A stretch of DNA of 7,974 bases, taken from the NCBI GenBank assembly GCA_900752475.1, contig CAADVJ010000053.1, forward strand, positions 1 through 7,974. Direction: 5' to 3'. Every line of letters begins with the position of its first letter. Positions within the stretch are counted from its first letter, which is position 1. The DNA is from an uncultured Collinsella sp. (GTDB taxonomy: Bacteria; Actinomycetota; Coriobacteriia; Coriobacteriales; Coriobacteriaceae). This document shows positions 1 through 6,100 of the stretch, in pieces. The translations under genes and the position numbers were made by a program. Under the pieces are notes generated by a model that did not search any database, had not been told where the DNA came from, and worked only from the letters and a program-made list of their open reading frames with translations.

Positions 1-523
1 GCTTGACGTCGTCGATTACGGCACCCGAAAGCGAGGTGACGACCGCCACGCGGGAGCAGAACACCGGGATGCGGCGCTTGCGCGCTTCGTCCATCAGACC
101 CTCACGGCGTAGCTTTTCGGCCAGTTGCGCCACTTGTTGACGCAGCAGACCCTCCCCCGCCAGCGAAAACGAGCGAGCGACAAAGCTCATGCGGCCCGTA
201 GCCTTATAGAGATTGAAGCTGCCCTTAAAGCTCACCTGCATACCGTCGCGCAGATCGAACGTGCGCTTGAGATAGGCACCCTTCCAAATGATGCAGTCAA
301 CGGCGGCCGAATCGTCCTTGATCTGGAAATAGCAGTGGCCGCTTCGGGCGTTAGGACCACGAAAACCCGTGACCTCGCCCAAGACGCTCAGCTGCGGAAT
401 GGCATCGAGCGCACCGGCGGCGATCTCCACCGCCTGGCTCACGCTGAGCTCCTTGCGCTCTTGCTCGTCCGAACCGTCGAACTCGGCGGAAACGGCATTA
501 CCGGTTAGGTTCCAGCCTGCCAC
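1..523 (-). CDS. xseA: Exodeoxyribonuclease VII large subunit, 3' part missing (runs off left edge)
   Basis: Exonuclease VII is a cytoplasmic XseA/XseB complex that degrades single-stranded DNA to oligonucleotides in repair. The visible 174 residues are the N-terminal part of the large subunit. A stretch at about 26-36 (LSVSQAVEIAA) and one at 46-70 (SVLGEVTGF, then GHCYFQIKD) match the start of the OB-fold nucleic-acid-binding domain, which runs to about residue 120. Next come GEGLLRQQVAQLAEKLRREGL and RKRRIP, then VAVVTSLSGAVIDDV, the usual entry into the catalytic domain. The family is normally 400-450 residues, so more than half lies outside the window. I chose the GTG at 523 because AAAGGAGG lies 4 bases upstream on the minus strand and no better start precedes it. 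It is the last visible gene of the minus-strand group; xseB often follows, but that is inference. The identification is firm from conserved sequence. Confidence 0.93.
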   Translation of the reverse strand, partial: MAGWNLTGNAVSAEFDGSDEQERKELSVSQAVEIAAGALDAIPQLSVLGEVTGFRGPNARSGHCYFQIKDDSAAVDCIIWKGAYLKRTFDLRDGMQVSFKGSFNLYKATGRMSFVARSFSLAGEGLLRQQVAQLAEKLRREGLMDEARKRRIPVFCSRVAVVTSLSGAVIDDVK

Positions 524-592
524 GCAGCCTCCTTTCGTTATCGAGCACAGAGGCTCCGGCCCCGTGCGAAATTAAGTCCAACACATAGTACA

Positions 593-622
593 GCGCCGCG
601 AGGACACGAATCCCCGCGGCGC
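593..622 (-). other. GC-rich 8-bp hairpin between metallopeptidase gene and xseA
   Basis: GCGCCGCG (593-600) and CGCGGCGC (615-622) form a perfect 8-bp stem with a 14-base loop, starting 17 bases past the metallopeptidase stop codon. On the minus strand no T-run follows (the next bases are TGTACTATG), so it is not a standard intrinsic terminator. It may protect the upstream mRNA 3' end or reduce read-through into xseA. A TACTAT box just downstream could be a weak -10 for xseA, but no matching -35 is visible. Confidence 0.35.
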
Positions 623-638
623 CTGCCTGTCCCATTTG

Positions 639-1343
639 TTATCGGTTGGAGTTTCTGTTGTAGCGAGCCATAAGGTAGAGCAACTGAATGATCGAAGTGA
701 GCGCTGCAGCCACATAGGTAAGCGCGGCTGCCGTCAGTACCTTCTTGGCGCCGTTGACCTGCTTGGAGCTCATGCCCGACTGCTCGATGTACGCCACAGC
801 ACGTCGGCTGGCGTCAATCTCGACAGGCAACGTAACGAGTTGGAACAGCACACTAAACGAGAAGAAGATCAACGCGAGGGTCGTGAGCCCGGCAATGTTC
901 ATAAACAGGCCCAAGAGTAACACGATGGTCCAGGTGTTCTGGGTAAAGTTGACGACCGGCACGAGGGCGGTACGCACTTTCATCATGGCATAGCCGCTTT
1001 GACGCTGGGCGGCATGGCCCGCCTCGTGGCAGGCGACGGCAACGCTTGCGACCGAACCGCCCGAACGGTTGGCATCCGACAGATACAGGTTGTTGTCCTG
1101 CGGGTTGTAATGGTCGGTGAGCTCGCCAGCGACACCCTTGATACCCACGGCGCTACAACCGTTGGCATCGAGCATGCGGCGAGCGACTGTGGCACCCGTA
1201 TCGCCGTCCGAGCGAACCTTGGACCAGGTTTTGTACGTCGAGTTGATATAGTTCTGTGCGGCAAGGCCAAGCACCGTGCAGACAAGAACAACCAGCAGGT
1301 ACAGCGGGTCGATGCCAAAGCCGTATCCATAGTAATAAGGCAT
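639..1343 (-). CDS. Membrane zinc metallopeptidase, YugP-like (Zn_peptidase_2 family)
   Basis: Predicted integral-membrane zinc protease of 234 residues, a full-length size for the YugP family. The catalytic HExxH motif is HEAGH at residues 106-110, inside VACHEAGHAAQ. Two further family landmarks are TDHYNP followed by NNLYLSD at about 76-90 and LPVEIDASRRA at 172-182, whose Glu175 is the likely third zinc ligand. Hydrophobic segments lie at about 13-30, 133-150, 153-172 and 202-225, giving one N-terminal and three C-terminal membrane spans around the zinc-site domain. Physiological substrates of this family are poorly known, so I assign none. The ATG at 1343 is supported by GGAGGAATTCGC directly upstream. 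It lies 64 bases downstream of rnd on the same strand without a clear promoter between, which suggests co-transcription. The identification comes from the motif set and membrane layout and is confident. Confidence 0.9.
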   Translation of the reverse strand: MPYYYGYGFGIDPLYLLVVLVCTVLGLAAQNYINSTYKTWSKVRSDGDTGATVARRMLDANGCSAVGIKGVAGELTDHYNPQDNNLYLSDANRSGGSVASVAVACHEAGHAAQRQSGYAMMKVRTALVPVVNFTQNTWTIVLLLGLFMNIAGLTTLALIFFSFSVLFQLVTLPVEIDASRRAVAYIEQSGMSSKQVNGAKKVLTAAALTYVAAALTSIIQLLYLMARYNRNSNR

Positions 1344-1407
1344 GCGAATTCCTCCGAGTCGAGTTACACGTTGGAGGCATTTTACCCACTCAACCGGCTA
1401 GGCTTCC

Positions 1408-2541
1408 CTACAGGAGCTCGATTTTGCCGTCCTTCACCGTCAACCCCATATTGCCGGAAAGCAGATCGTCTAGGCGCGAGCCCACAAGCTCAAAGCGCCA
1501 ACCTTCGCGCAGGCGGCTCTGCTCGGGATGCTCAATGTAGTCGGCCAGGTCATCGCGCGAGGCAATGACCGAGGTCGCAACGCCTGAGCGCTCGGCAACC
1601 AGGCGGATAAGCGCATACATAAGGTCAGTCACGCTCTCCAGCTCCGGCGAAATCTGACGATGTCCGCGCACCAAGAGCGGCAGGCGATCGTGCGGACAGC
1701 TCGCACCGCGCTTGATGGCCATGAGCGCACCGTCCACGTCGCGCTCCCCCAATTGATCGGTACCGCGAATGCTACGGAACTCCTCAACGCGCACGGGATT
1801 GCGCTTAACGAGCGCTAGCAGCGTGTCGTCGGACATGACCCACTTGCGCGGGATGTTACGGCGCTCGGCGCGGTCCTCGCGCCAGGCGGCGAGCTCGCGC
1901 GCGATACCCAGCTGATGACGGCTGCACGAATTGATGCGCTTGACCTTGCGGAACGCCTCGTGGCGATCGGCGCGATAGTGCGACTCGTCAGCCAGCGGGC
2001 GCAGCTCGTCGAGCACCCAGTCCACACGGCCCAGCTCGCGCAGGCGGCTCATCATCTCGGTATAGGCGACGATCAGGTACTTGACGTCATCGATCGCATA
2101 CTCAATCTGCTTATCGGTCAGCGGGCGGCGCGACCAGTCGGTCAGTGACTCGGTCTTGGGCAGCGATACGCCGCAGAACGTCTGAACAAGCGCGCCATAC
2201 GAAATCTGCTGGCGCTCGCCCAAAAAGGCGGCGGCGACCTGCGTATCGAAAATCGGTCGTGGCAGCACGCCCACGGTATGGAGCATGACCTCCATATCCT
2301 GCGAGCACGCGTGGAAGACCTTGGTCACGCTCTCGTCGGCCATAAGCTCGGCCAGCGGCGATAGGTCGTCGATTACCAGGGGATCGACCGCGACGCTCTC
2401 AGCAGGGGTGGCAATCTGAACCAAACATAGACGCGGATGGAACGTGCGCTCGCGCAAAAACTCGGTATCGACGGCAATCGCGTCGAACTCACGGGCGCGC
2501 TGGCAAAAGTCGAGTAGAGCCTGATGTGTGGAAATGTACAT
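1408..2541 (-). CDS. rnd: Ribonuclease D (DEDDy 3'-5' exoribonuclease with HRDC domain)
   Basis: RNase D trims the 3' ends of tRNA precursors and other small RNAs in the cytoplasm. Numbered from the ATG at 2541 the protein has 377 residues, the usual length. The DEDDy catalytic set is visible: Asp25 and Glu27 in VDTEFLRE (Exo I), Asp82 in HACSQDMEVM (Exo II), and Tyr148 with Asp152 in YAIDDVKYL (Exo III). The exonuclease domain fills about residues 1-180. A helical region around 205-285 (RELAAWREDRAERRNIPRKWVMSDDTLLAL) is the HRDC nucleic-acid-binding domain. The frame stays open to a GTG at 2577, adding 12 residues, but that codon has no Shine-Dalgarno sequence, while the ATG start gives the same N-terminal spacing to the first catalytic Asp as in Escherichia coli RNase D. 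The Shine-Dalgarno for the ATG is itself weak (GATGGG). It heads the minus-strand group. Confidence 0.93.
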   Translation of the reverse strand: MYISTHQALLDFCQRAREFDAIAVDTEFLRERTFHPRLCLVQIATPAESVAVDPLVIDDLSPLAELMADESVTKVFHACSQDMEVMLHTVGVLPRPIFDTQVAAAFLGERQQISYGALVQTFCGVSLPKTESLTDWSRRPLTDKQIEYAIDDVKYLIVAYTEMMSRLRELGRVDWVLDELRPLADESHYRADRHEAFRKVKRINSCSRHQLGIARELAAWREDRAERRNIPRKWVMSDDTLLALVKRNPVRVEEFRSIRGTDQLGERDVDGALMAIKRGASCPHDRLPLLVRGHRQISPELESVTDLMYALIRLVAERSGVATSVIASRDDLADYIEHPEQSRLREGWRFELVGSRLDDLLSGNMGLTVKDGKIELL

Positions 2542-2603
2542 ATCAACCCATCGAATAAGGTTAGGCCCGAAAAACACGGGTAGGATATCGGCATTGCCTT
2601 ACA

Positions 2604-2611
2604 ACTATACT
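2604..2611. promoter_or_regulatory. Divergent promoter candidate with shared symmetric -10 (rnd / lipid kinase)
   Basis: The sequence ACTATACT reads as a -10 box on both strands: TATACT (2606-2611, plus) and TATAGT (2609-2604, minus). It lies in the gap between the divergent rnd and lipid kinase genes. The plus start site would fall near 2618, giving a leader of about 22 bases before the ATG at 2640. The minus start site would fall near 2597, giving about 57 bases before the rnd ATG. No convincing -35 hexamer is visible at 17 bases on either side, so this is a tentative call based on the symmetric -10 and its position. Confidence 0.4.
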
Positions 2612-2639
2612 CGGTTAGTCACAGAACGGGAACGTAAGT

Positions 2640-3557
2640 ATGCGCTGCCTTATCATCCACAACCCGGCATCGGGCCCCAGCTCAGATGAAATCTACGCAT
2701 TCACGCACGCCCTCGCGCAGGGCGGCGACGAGGTCGTGATGCGTTTTATCGGCGATGGCATGGAGCCCGAGGACGCCGTGGCAGACGTGCGCGAGTTTGA
2801 TCGCGTGGTCGTTTCGGGCGGCGACGGCACCGTCTCCAACGTGCTCGATCAGATGCGCGGATGCGGTGTCCCCACGCTCGTCTTCCCCTCCGGTACGGCC
2901 TGCCTGTTCTTCAACAACATCGGCAATGCCCCTGAGGCGGCGGCGCTCGCCAAGGCCTGCCGCGCCGGTCGCACGGTCAAAGTGGACATGGGCGAGCTCT
3001 TTTGGCTCGACGAGGACGGCAACGAGAAGCGCCACGGCTTTATCATCATCGCCGGCTCGGGCTTCGACGCCGAGATCATGATGAAAGCCGCTCCCACCAA
3101 AAACGACATCGGTGAGATCGCCTACTTCCTCTCCGCGCTCGCCACGCCCAACCCCACGGTGGCGCACTTTACGATTGAGCACGACGGCATTGTCGAGGAG
3201 CTCGACGGCATCTGCTGTATGGCGGGCAATACCGCGGTCATCCAAAACGACATCAACCTGTTCCCCGACTGCCGCATGAACGATGGCATGGTCGACATTG
3301 CGGTCATCGAACCCGTGCGCACCGTGCAGCTGTTGCCTACCGTGATCACCGCTGCGCTTGACCCCGCCGGCAAGGTGCTCGGGCGCCCGCAATTCAAGAT
3401 CATCCAGACCAAGGAAGCCAAGATCACCTGTACCCCGTCGCTGGGCATGCAGTTCGATGGCGAGATTATCTCCAGCAATTCGGGCGTCTTTGGAGCCCGC
3501 GCACTTCCGCAATGCCTCGACCTCATCGTCGACGAATTCTCACCGCTCGGAAAATAG
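2640..3557 (+). CDS. Diacylglycerol kinase-family lipid kinase (YegS/DgkB-like)
   Basis: Predicted soluble or membrane-associated kinase of 305 residues that would phosphorylate a lipid such as diacylglycerol using ATP. The N-terminal nucleotide-binding domain starts with LIIHNPASG (4-12), and the hallmark GGDGT is at residues 60-64 in VVVSGGDGTVSNVL. The second glycine-rich segment is FPSGTACLFFNNIG (82-95). Family members usually have GTxND followed by aromatic/Arg here, and this protein has Cys-Leu in place of Asn-Asp. The C-terminal beta-rich domain shows IIAGSGFDAEI (about 135-146), NDGMVDIAVI (about 218-227) and MQFDGEI, all typical of the family. The length fits. Substrate cannot be read from the sequence; the altered second motif leaves room for a non-diacylglycerol lipid or reduced activity. 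The ATG start has only a weak GGGA upstream. It is followed 9 bases later by a small membrane protein gene, probably co-translated. Confidence 0.88.
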   Translation: MRCLIIHNPASGPSSDEIYAFTHALAQGGDEVVMRFIGDGMEPEDAVADVREFDRVVVSGGDGTVSNVLDQMRGCGVPTLVFPSGTACLFFNNIGNAPEAAALAKACRAGRTVKVDMGELFWLDEDGNEKRHGFIIIAGSGFDAEIMMKAAPTKNDIGEIAYFLSALATPNPTVAHFTIEHDGIVEELDGICCMAGNTAVIQNDINLFPDCRMNDGMVDIAVIEPVRTVQLLPTVITAALDPAGKVLGRPQFKIIQTKEAKITCTPSLGMQFDGEIISSNSGVFGARALPQCLDLIVDEFSPLGK

Positions 3558-3566
3558 GAGGACCCC

Positions 3567-3659
3567 ATGAACGACAATCCCCTGCTCGGCTTTATCGTCA
3601 TCGTTTTGGCCATGCTCGTCGGCTATGCGATCAACGTGATCCACCGCCGGAAGAAGTAA
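3567..3659 (+). CDS. Small single-pass membrane protein, 30 residues
   Basis: A short frame encodes 30 residues: N-terminal MNDNP, a hydrophobic stretch at about 6-25 (LLGFIVIVLAMLVGYAINVI) and a basic tail HRRKK. This layout predicts one transmembrane helix with the positive C-terminus inside the cell. A strong AGGAGG sits 5 bases before the ATG and overlaps the stop codon of the lipid kinase gene (TAGGAGG), so the two are probably translationally coupled. The intrinsic terminator 37 bases past its stop closes the unit. I do not recognise the family. By position it could anchor or modulate the lipid kinase at the membrane, but that is a guess from context. The strong ribosome site, membrane segment and operon position are why I consider it real despite its size. 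Confidence 0.72.
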   Translation: MNDNPLLGFIVIVLAMLVGYAINVIHRRKK

Positions 3660-3695
3660 TTCCACATTGGTATGATATTCATCCAATTATCGTCT

Positions 3696-3734
3696 CCCCT
3701 GCTGTTTATGCATTTGCCGAACAGCGGGGTTTTT
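3696..3734 (+). terminator. Intrinsic terminator after lipid kinase / small membrane protein
   Basis: CCCC-T-GCTGTT (3696-3706) pairs with AACAGC-GGGG (3720-3729): 10 base pairs with one bulged T and a 13-base loop, followed directly by TTTTT (3730-3734). It is a standard Rho-independent terminator on the plus strand. Confidence 0.85.
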
Positions 3735-3810
3735 CTTTGCGCCCCGTGCAAGGCGCTTTATTCAGATACAGTAATTGCAGGGTGCCTTTATTTAAGTAAA
3801 GCTACGAAAT

Positions 3811-3881
3811 GAGTATTCTTATCCGCTCATCGCATATTTTGGGACGCTCATCGAGTATTTCGTCGAATTAGATGAATACTC
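3811..3881. promoter_or_regulatory. Operator-like repeat cluster upstream of the C69 dipeptidase
   Basis: The 306 bases from 3660 to 3965 contain no gene I can support and are AT-richer than their surroundings. Inside them, an 8-base element appears three times: GAGTATTC (3811-3818), GAGTATTT (3853-3860) and GAATACTC (3874-3881, inverted). The first and last form a perfect inverted pair. A second element, CGCTCATCG, is repeated directly at 3824-3832 and 3845-3853, exactly 21 bases (two helical turns) apart. A near-palindrome lies just upstream (3786-3801, CTTTATTTAAGTAAAG, 14 of 16 symmetric). No strong -35/-10 pair is visible between here and the dipeptidase start, which fits a promoter that needs an activator. 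The regulator is unknown. Confidence 0.5.
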
Positions 3882-3920
3882 TTTAGACTTCCTATAGGCT
3901 AATAGATGTATTTATTAGCT

Positions 3921-3948
3921 GAAATCCTGCACGGTTCCGCAGGGTTTC
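3921..3948 (+). other. 5'-UTR hairpin before the C69 dipeptidase
   Basis: GAAATCCTGC (3921-3930) and GCAGGGTTTC (3939-3948) form a 10-bp stem with one G-U pair and an 8-base loop. The stem ends 8 bases before the Shine-Dalgarno (GGGAGG from 3956). No T-run follows, so it is not a terminator; it may stabilise the mRNA or tune translation. Confidence 0.5.
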
Positions 3949-3965
3949 AACGGTTGGGAGGGATT

Positions 3966-5768
3966 ATGAGGTTTACTCATCCTGTCAACACGCTCAAAAA
4001 GCTCGGCTGCGGCCTTGCGTTTGGAGCAGCGGCCATCATGGCCATGCCGACTTCGGCACTCGCCTGCACCCAGATCTACATGGGCAGCAAGCTCACGGCA
4101 GACGGCAACACGTACTACGGCCGTTCCGAGGACTTCGGTCCGCGCTATGTCAAGCACTTTGGCATTGAGCCCGCACACAAGGACGGCAACGAGTACACCT
4201 CGGTCGAGTCCGGTTTTGAGTACAAGTCCAAGGGCGCAACCTACCGCTACACCTTCGTTCGCGACAACCCCTCGCAGTGGGAAGATCGTTACGACGCATA
4301 TTCCGAGGCAGGCATCAACGAGAAGGGCGTCTCCTGCTCTGCCACGTTGAGCACCTCCTATAACGAGAAGGCCGAAGAGGCCGACCCCATCACCGAGGAG
4401 ACTGGCATTGGCGAATACAGCTATGCCAGCGTCATCCTGGGCGAGAGCGCCACGGCCCGCGAGGGCGTCGAGCTCATCGGCAGCCTGATCGACGAGCAGG
4501 GCGTCTGCTCCAACGATCAGATCATCATCGCCGACAGCACCGAGACCTAGTTGTTCGCCGCGCTTTCCGGCCATCAGTGGATTGCTATGAAACTCGCCGA
4601 TGACATCGCCTCGCTCAACCCCAACATCGGCAACCTCACCTATAACGTCGACCTCGATGACACCGAGAACTGTCTCCATTCCGAGGGCATCGAGTCCATG
4701 CCTAAGGAGAAGGGCTTTGCCGAGTACACCGACGGCAAGTTCGACGTCGCCAAGACCTACGGCGAGGAGATCGACGAGGCCGGTATGCACCAGTGGTCGC
4801 GCTATATCCAGGGTCGCGATTACTTCATGGCCCCGCTGGCTGAAGGCACTGACTACGAGATCGTCAAGGACGAGCGCGAAGAGGCTCGCGCCACGACCGG
4901 CGCCCTGGTCCACGAGATGCAGCCGCTGTTCTTCCAGCCCGGCAAGTCCGACTGGAACACCTTTGAGATGATTCGTTCCTTCGCCGCTCGCGGCGAGAAT
5001 GTCGCCGGCCTCAACGCCAACACCGACGGCGCCTATGCCATCGGCTCCAACCGCAACACCGAGATCCACACCTTCCAGATCCGTCACGGCATGGATCCCG
5101 AGATCGCGACCATCCAGTGGGAGATGCTCTCCAACGCTGAGTTCTCCGTCGCCATCCCCCTCTACTCCGCACTGCTCACCGAGGTCAGCCCCTACTTCAG
5201 TGATCAGGATGTCTCCTTCGATCACTGCGAAGAGGAAGACGTCGTGAACAACGAGGAGCCCAAGAACTCCATCAACTACGTCCTCATGGACATCAACACG
5301 CTCGCCTATGAGAACCGCGACCACTGCGCCACCGGCGTCCGCGCCTATCTCGACGCCCTGCAGAAGGAACTCATCGAGCAGAACCTGACCGTCGACGAGG
5401 CCATGCAGGCCGAAGAAGGCACCGAAGCCCGCACCGCCCTGGCCAACAAGGCCGGCAAGGCTGCAACCAAGAACACCTATGTTAAGTGCAAGGCCATGCT
5501 CGAGGAGATGCGCGACTACCTCCAGGAGGGCGATTTCTCCGAGGAGTTCGTCCCGAGTGACTACGATGCTGACAACGACTGCCTGGTCGAGTCCATCACC
5601 TACGCCGACGAGGCCCTTTCCGATGAGGACGTGGCCGAGCCCGAGGCCGAAGAGGAAGAGGTCACCGAGGAGAAGTCCGAGGGCAACAACATGGCCGCCA
5701 TGGCCGTTGGCGCCGTCGTCATCATCGGTGTCTGCGCCTACGTGATCTATCGTCGCAAGAAGGCCTAA
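3966..5768 (+). pseudogene. Secreted, membrane-anchored C69-family dipeptidase, interrupted by in-frame TAG
   Basis: The intact frame would encode about 600 residues of a peptidase family C69 (PepD-type) dipeptidase, an N-terminal-nucleophile hydrolase that cleaves dipeptides. Residues 1-33 form a signal peptide (basic MRFTHPVNTLKK, hydrophobic core, PTSALA). Cys34 in ALA|CTQIYMG is the expected catalytic nucleophile exposed by processing. Family landmarks follow: YYGRSEDFG, EAGINEKGVSCSAT, IGEYSYASVILGESATAREGVELI. The C-terminus has an acidic linker (about 548-575), one membrane helix (about 577-596) and RRKKA, so the enzyme would sit on the outer face of the membrane. Codon 195 (4548-4550) is TAG, and the same frame continues without a shift (LFAALSGHQWIAMKL) to TAA at 5766-5768. 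Lactobacillus PepD-type enzymes have Trp at that position (EIWWLE...GHHWIA), so one TGG-to-TAG change explains the break. The start ATG follows GGGAGG. Recent inactivation, a sequencing error or suppression are all possible. Confidence 0.85.
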
Positions 5769-5783
5769 GGCCCTCATGTCCTA

Positions 5784-5835
5784 GCTGAACGGGCAAGGCA
5801 GCGATGGCAGCCCCGCCCGCTCAGCCCGCTCTTTT
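5784..5835 (+). terminator. Possible weak terminator after the dipeptidase
   Basis: GCTGAACGGGC (5784-5794) and GCCCGCTCAGC (5815-5825) can form an 11-bp stem with one mismatch and a 20-base loop, followed by CCGCTC and TTTT (5832-5835). The large loop and short, delayed T-run make it weak. A second hairpin, GGCGGG/CCCGCC (5840-5854, loop GAA), lies just beyond and could contribute. Confidence 0.35.
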
Positions 5836-5855
5836 GACCGGCGGGGAACCCGCCT

Positions 5856-5878
5856 GAAATCTTTTTAAAAAAGATTTC
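5856..5878. repeat. AT-rich perfect inverted repeat upstream of trp-leader promoter
   Basis: GAAATCTTTTT (5856-5866) and AAAAAGATTTC (5868-5878) are perfect 11-base inverted arms around a single A. The element sits 22-44 bases upstream of the -10 box of the leader promoter. It could be an UP-like element, a regulator site, or part of a terminator for the preceding gene. Confidence 0.5.
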
Positions 5879-5881
5879 CCC

Positions 5882-5911
5882 GCACACACTTCGCTGTGCT
5901 ATAGTGCAGCG
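5882..5911 (+). promoter_or_regulatory. Promoter of the tryptophan leader / ECF transporter operon
   Basis: An extended -10 (TG-C-TATAGT, 5897-5905) lies 58 bases before the leader-peptide ATG. The -35 is poor (TTCCCC about 18 bases upstream), as is common for extended -10 promoters. Transcription should start near 5912. The -10 is embedded in an imperfect palindrome (5892-5911: CGCTG, TG, CTATAG, TG, CAGCG) in which only the two TG steps break symmetry, so a repressor could cover the -10 and start site. Confidence 0.6.
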
Positions 5912-5963
5912 CAACAGCAACTAGGTGCGACCGCGCCATGGCATCACGAAAGGAGCCACCGAC

Positions 5964-6032
5964 ATGAAGAACACGATGACGTCTCTCAACAACTGGTGGT
6001 GGCGTGATGCGAATACGATCGGTCGACAGTGA
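5964..6032 (+). CDS. Tryptophan leader peptide (22 residues, Trp-Trp-Trp)
   Basis: A 22-codon frame starts at an ATG preceded by AAAGGAG (8-base spacing) and contains three adjacent TGG codons at 5994-6002 (Trp11-Trp13, in LNNWWWRDA), ending at TGA 6030-6032. Three consecutive Trp codons in a tiny well-initiated frame, 36 bases before an intrinsic terminator, is the signature of ribosome-mediated attenuation. The ribosome stalls at these codons when charged tRNA-Trp is scarce and so decides which RNA fold forms. Streptomyces and Corynebacterium trp leaders show comparable Trp runs. The peptide itself probably has no function beyond being translated. The controlled genes here are an ECF transporter, not trp biosynthesis. 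It is not a fragment of a larger gene: stop codons and the attenuator surround it. Confidence 0.88.
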   Translation: MKNTMTSLNNWWWRDANTIGRQ

Positions 6033-6100
6033 GTCCCTCACGCCTGTTTTTGCGCTCTAGGTGATTGGAAGGCCTCCGGTTTCGACCGGGGGCCTTTTTC
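6001..6100 (+). promoter_or_regulatory. Trp attenuator: leader RNA with competing pairings
   Basis: Several mutually exclusive pairings are visible. GGCGTGA (6001-6007, overlapping the third Trp codon) pairs perfectly with TCACGCC (6038-6044), like the 1:2 pause hairpin of classical trp leaders. CGGTCGA (6020-6026) pairs with TCGACCG (6082-6088), which is the loop and first descending bases of the terminator, so it could act as antiterminator. The same CGGTCG can also pair with CGACCG at 5928-5933 near the RNA 5' end. A ribosome finishing at the 6030 stop would cover both 6020-6026 and 6038-6044, leaving the terminator free to form. A ribosome stalled at 5994-6002 would cover 6001-6007 and leave the antiterminator bases exposed. 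The logic fits, but I did not compute folding energies. Confidence 0.65.

Noticed and set aside
593..622. Hairpin as a true intrinsic terminator splitting the minus-strand operon
   Set aside because: No T-run follows the stem on either strand, so I list it only as a hairpin.
2542..2577. Upstream GTG start for RNase D adding 12 residues
   Set aside because: No Shine-Dalgarno, and the ATG at 2541 matches the usual N-terminal spacing to the first catalytic Asp.
2682..3512. A 276-codon open frame on the minus strand opposite the lipid kinase
   Set aside because: Antisense shadow; the plus strand has GGDGT and further lipid kinase motifs.
3906..3965. Upstream ATG for the dipeptidase adding 20 residues
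   Set aside because: It would place the signal peptide internally and translate through a stable hairpin; the ATG at 3966 has GGGAGG directly upstream.
4548..4550. TAG decoded as pyrrolysine
   Set aside because: The family has Trp at this position, no pyrrolysine genes are visible, and one TGG-to-TAG change is a simpler explanation.
3915..5777. A 620-codon open frame on the minus strand opposite the dipeptidase
   Set aside because: It is a mirror of GC-rich codon use: low-complexity Leu/Val/Gly-rich translation, no ribosome site, no recognisable domain. The plus strand encodes a clear C69 peptidase.
5921..5940. T-box-like sequence (TGCGACCGCG resembles the T-box core TGGNACCGCG)
   Set aside because: The TGGN that pairs with the tRNA end is TGCG here, and the predicted transcript start is only about 10 bases upstream, so there is no room for stem I and a specifier loop. 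The leader peptide explains Trp sensing.
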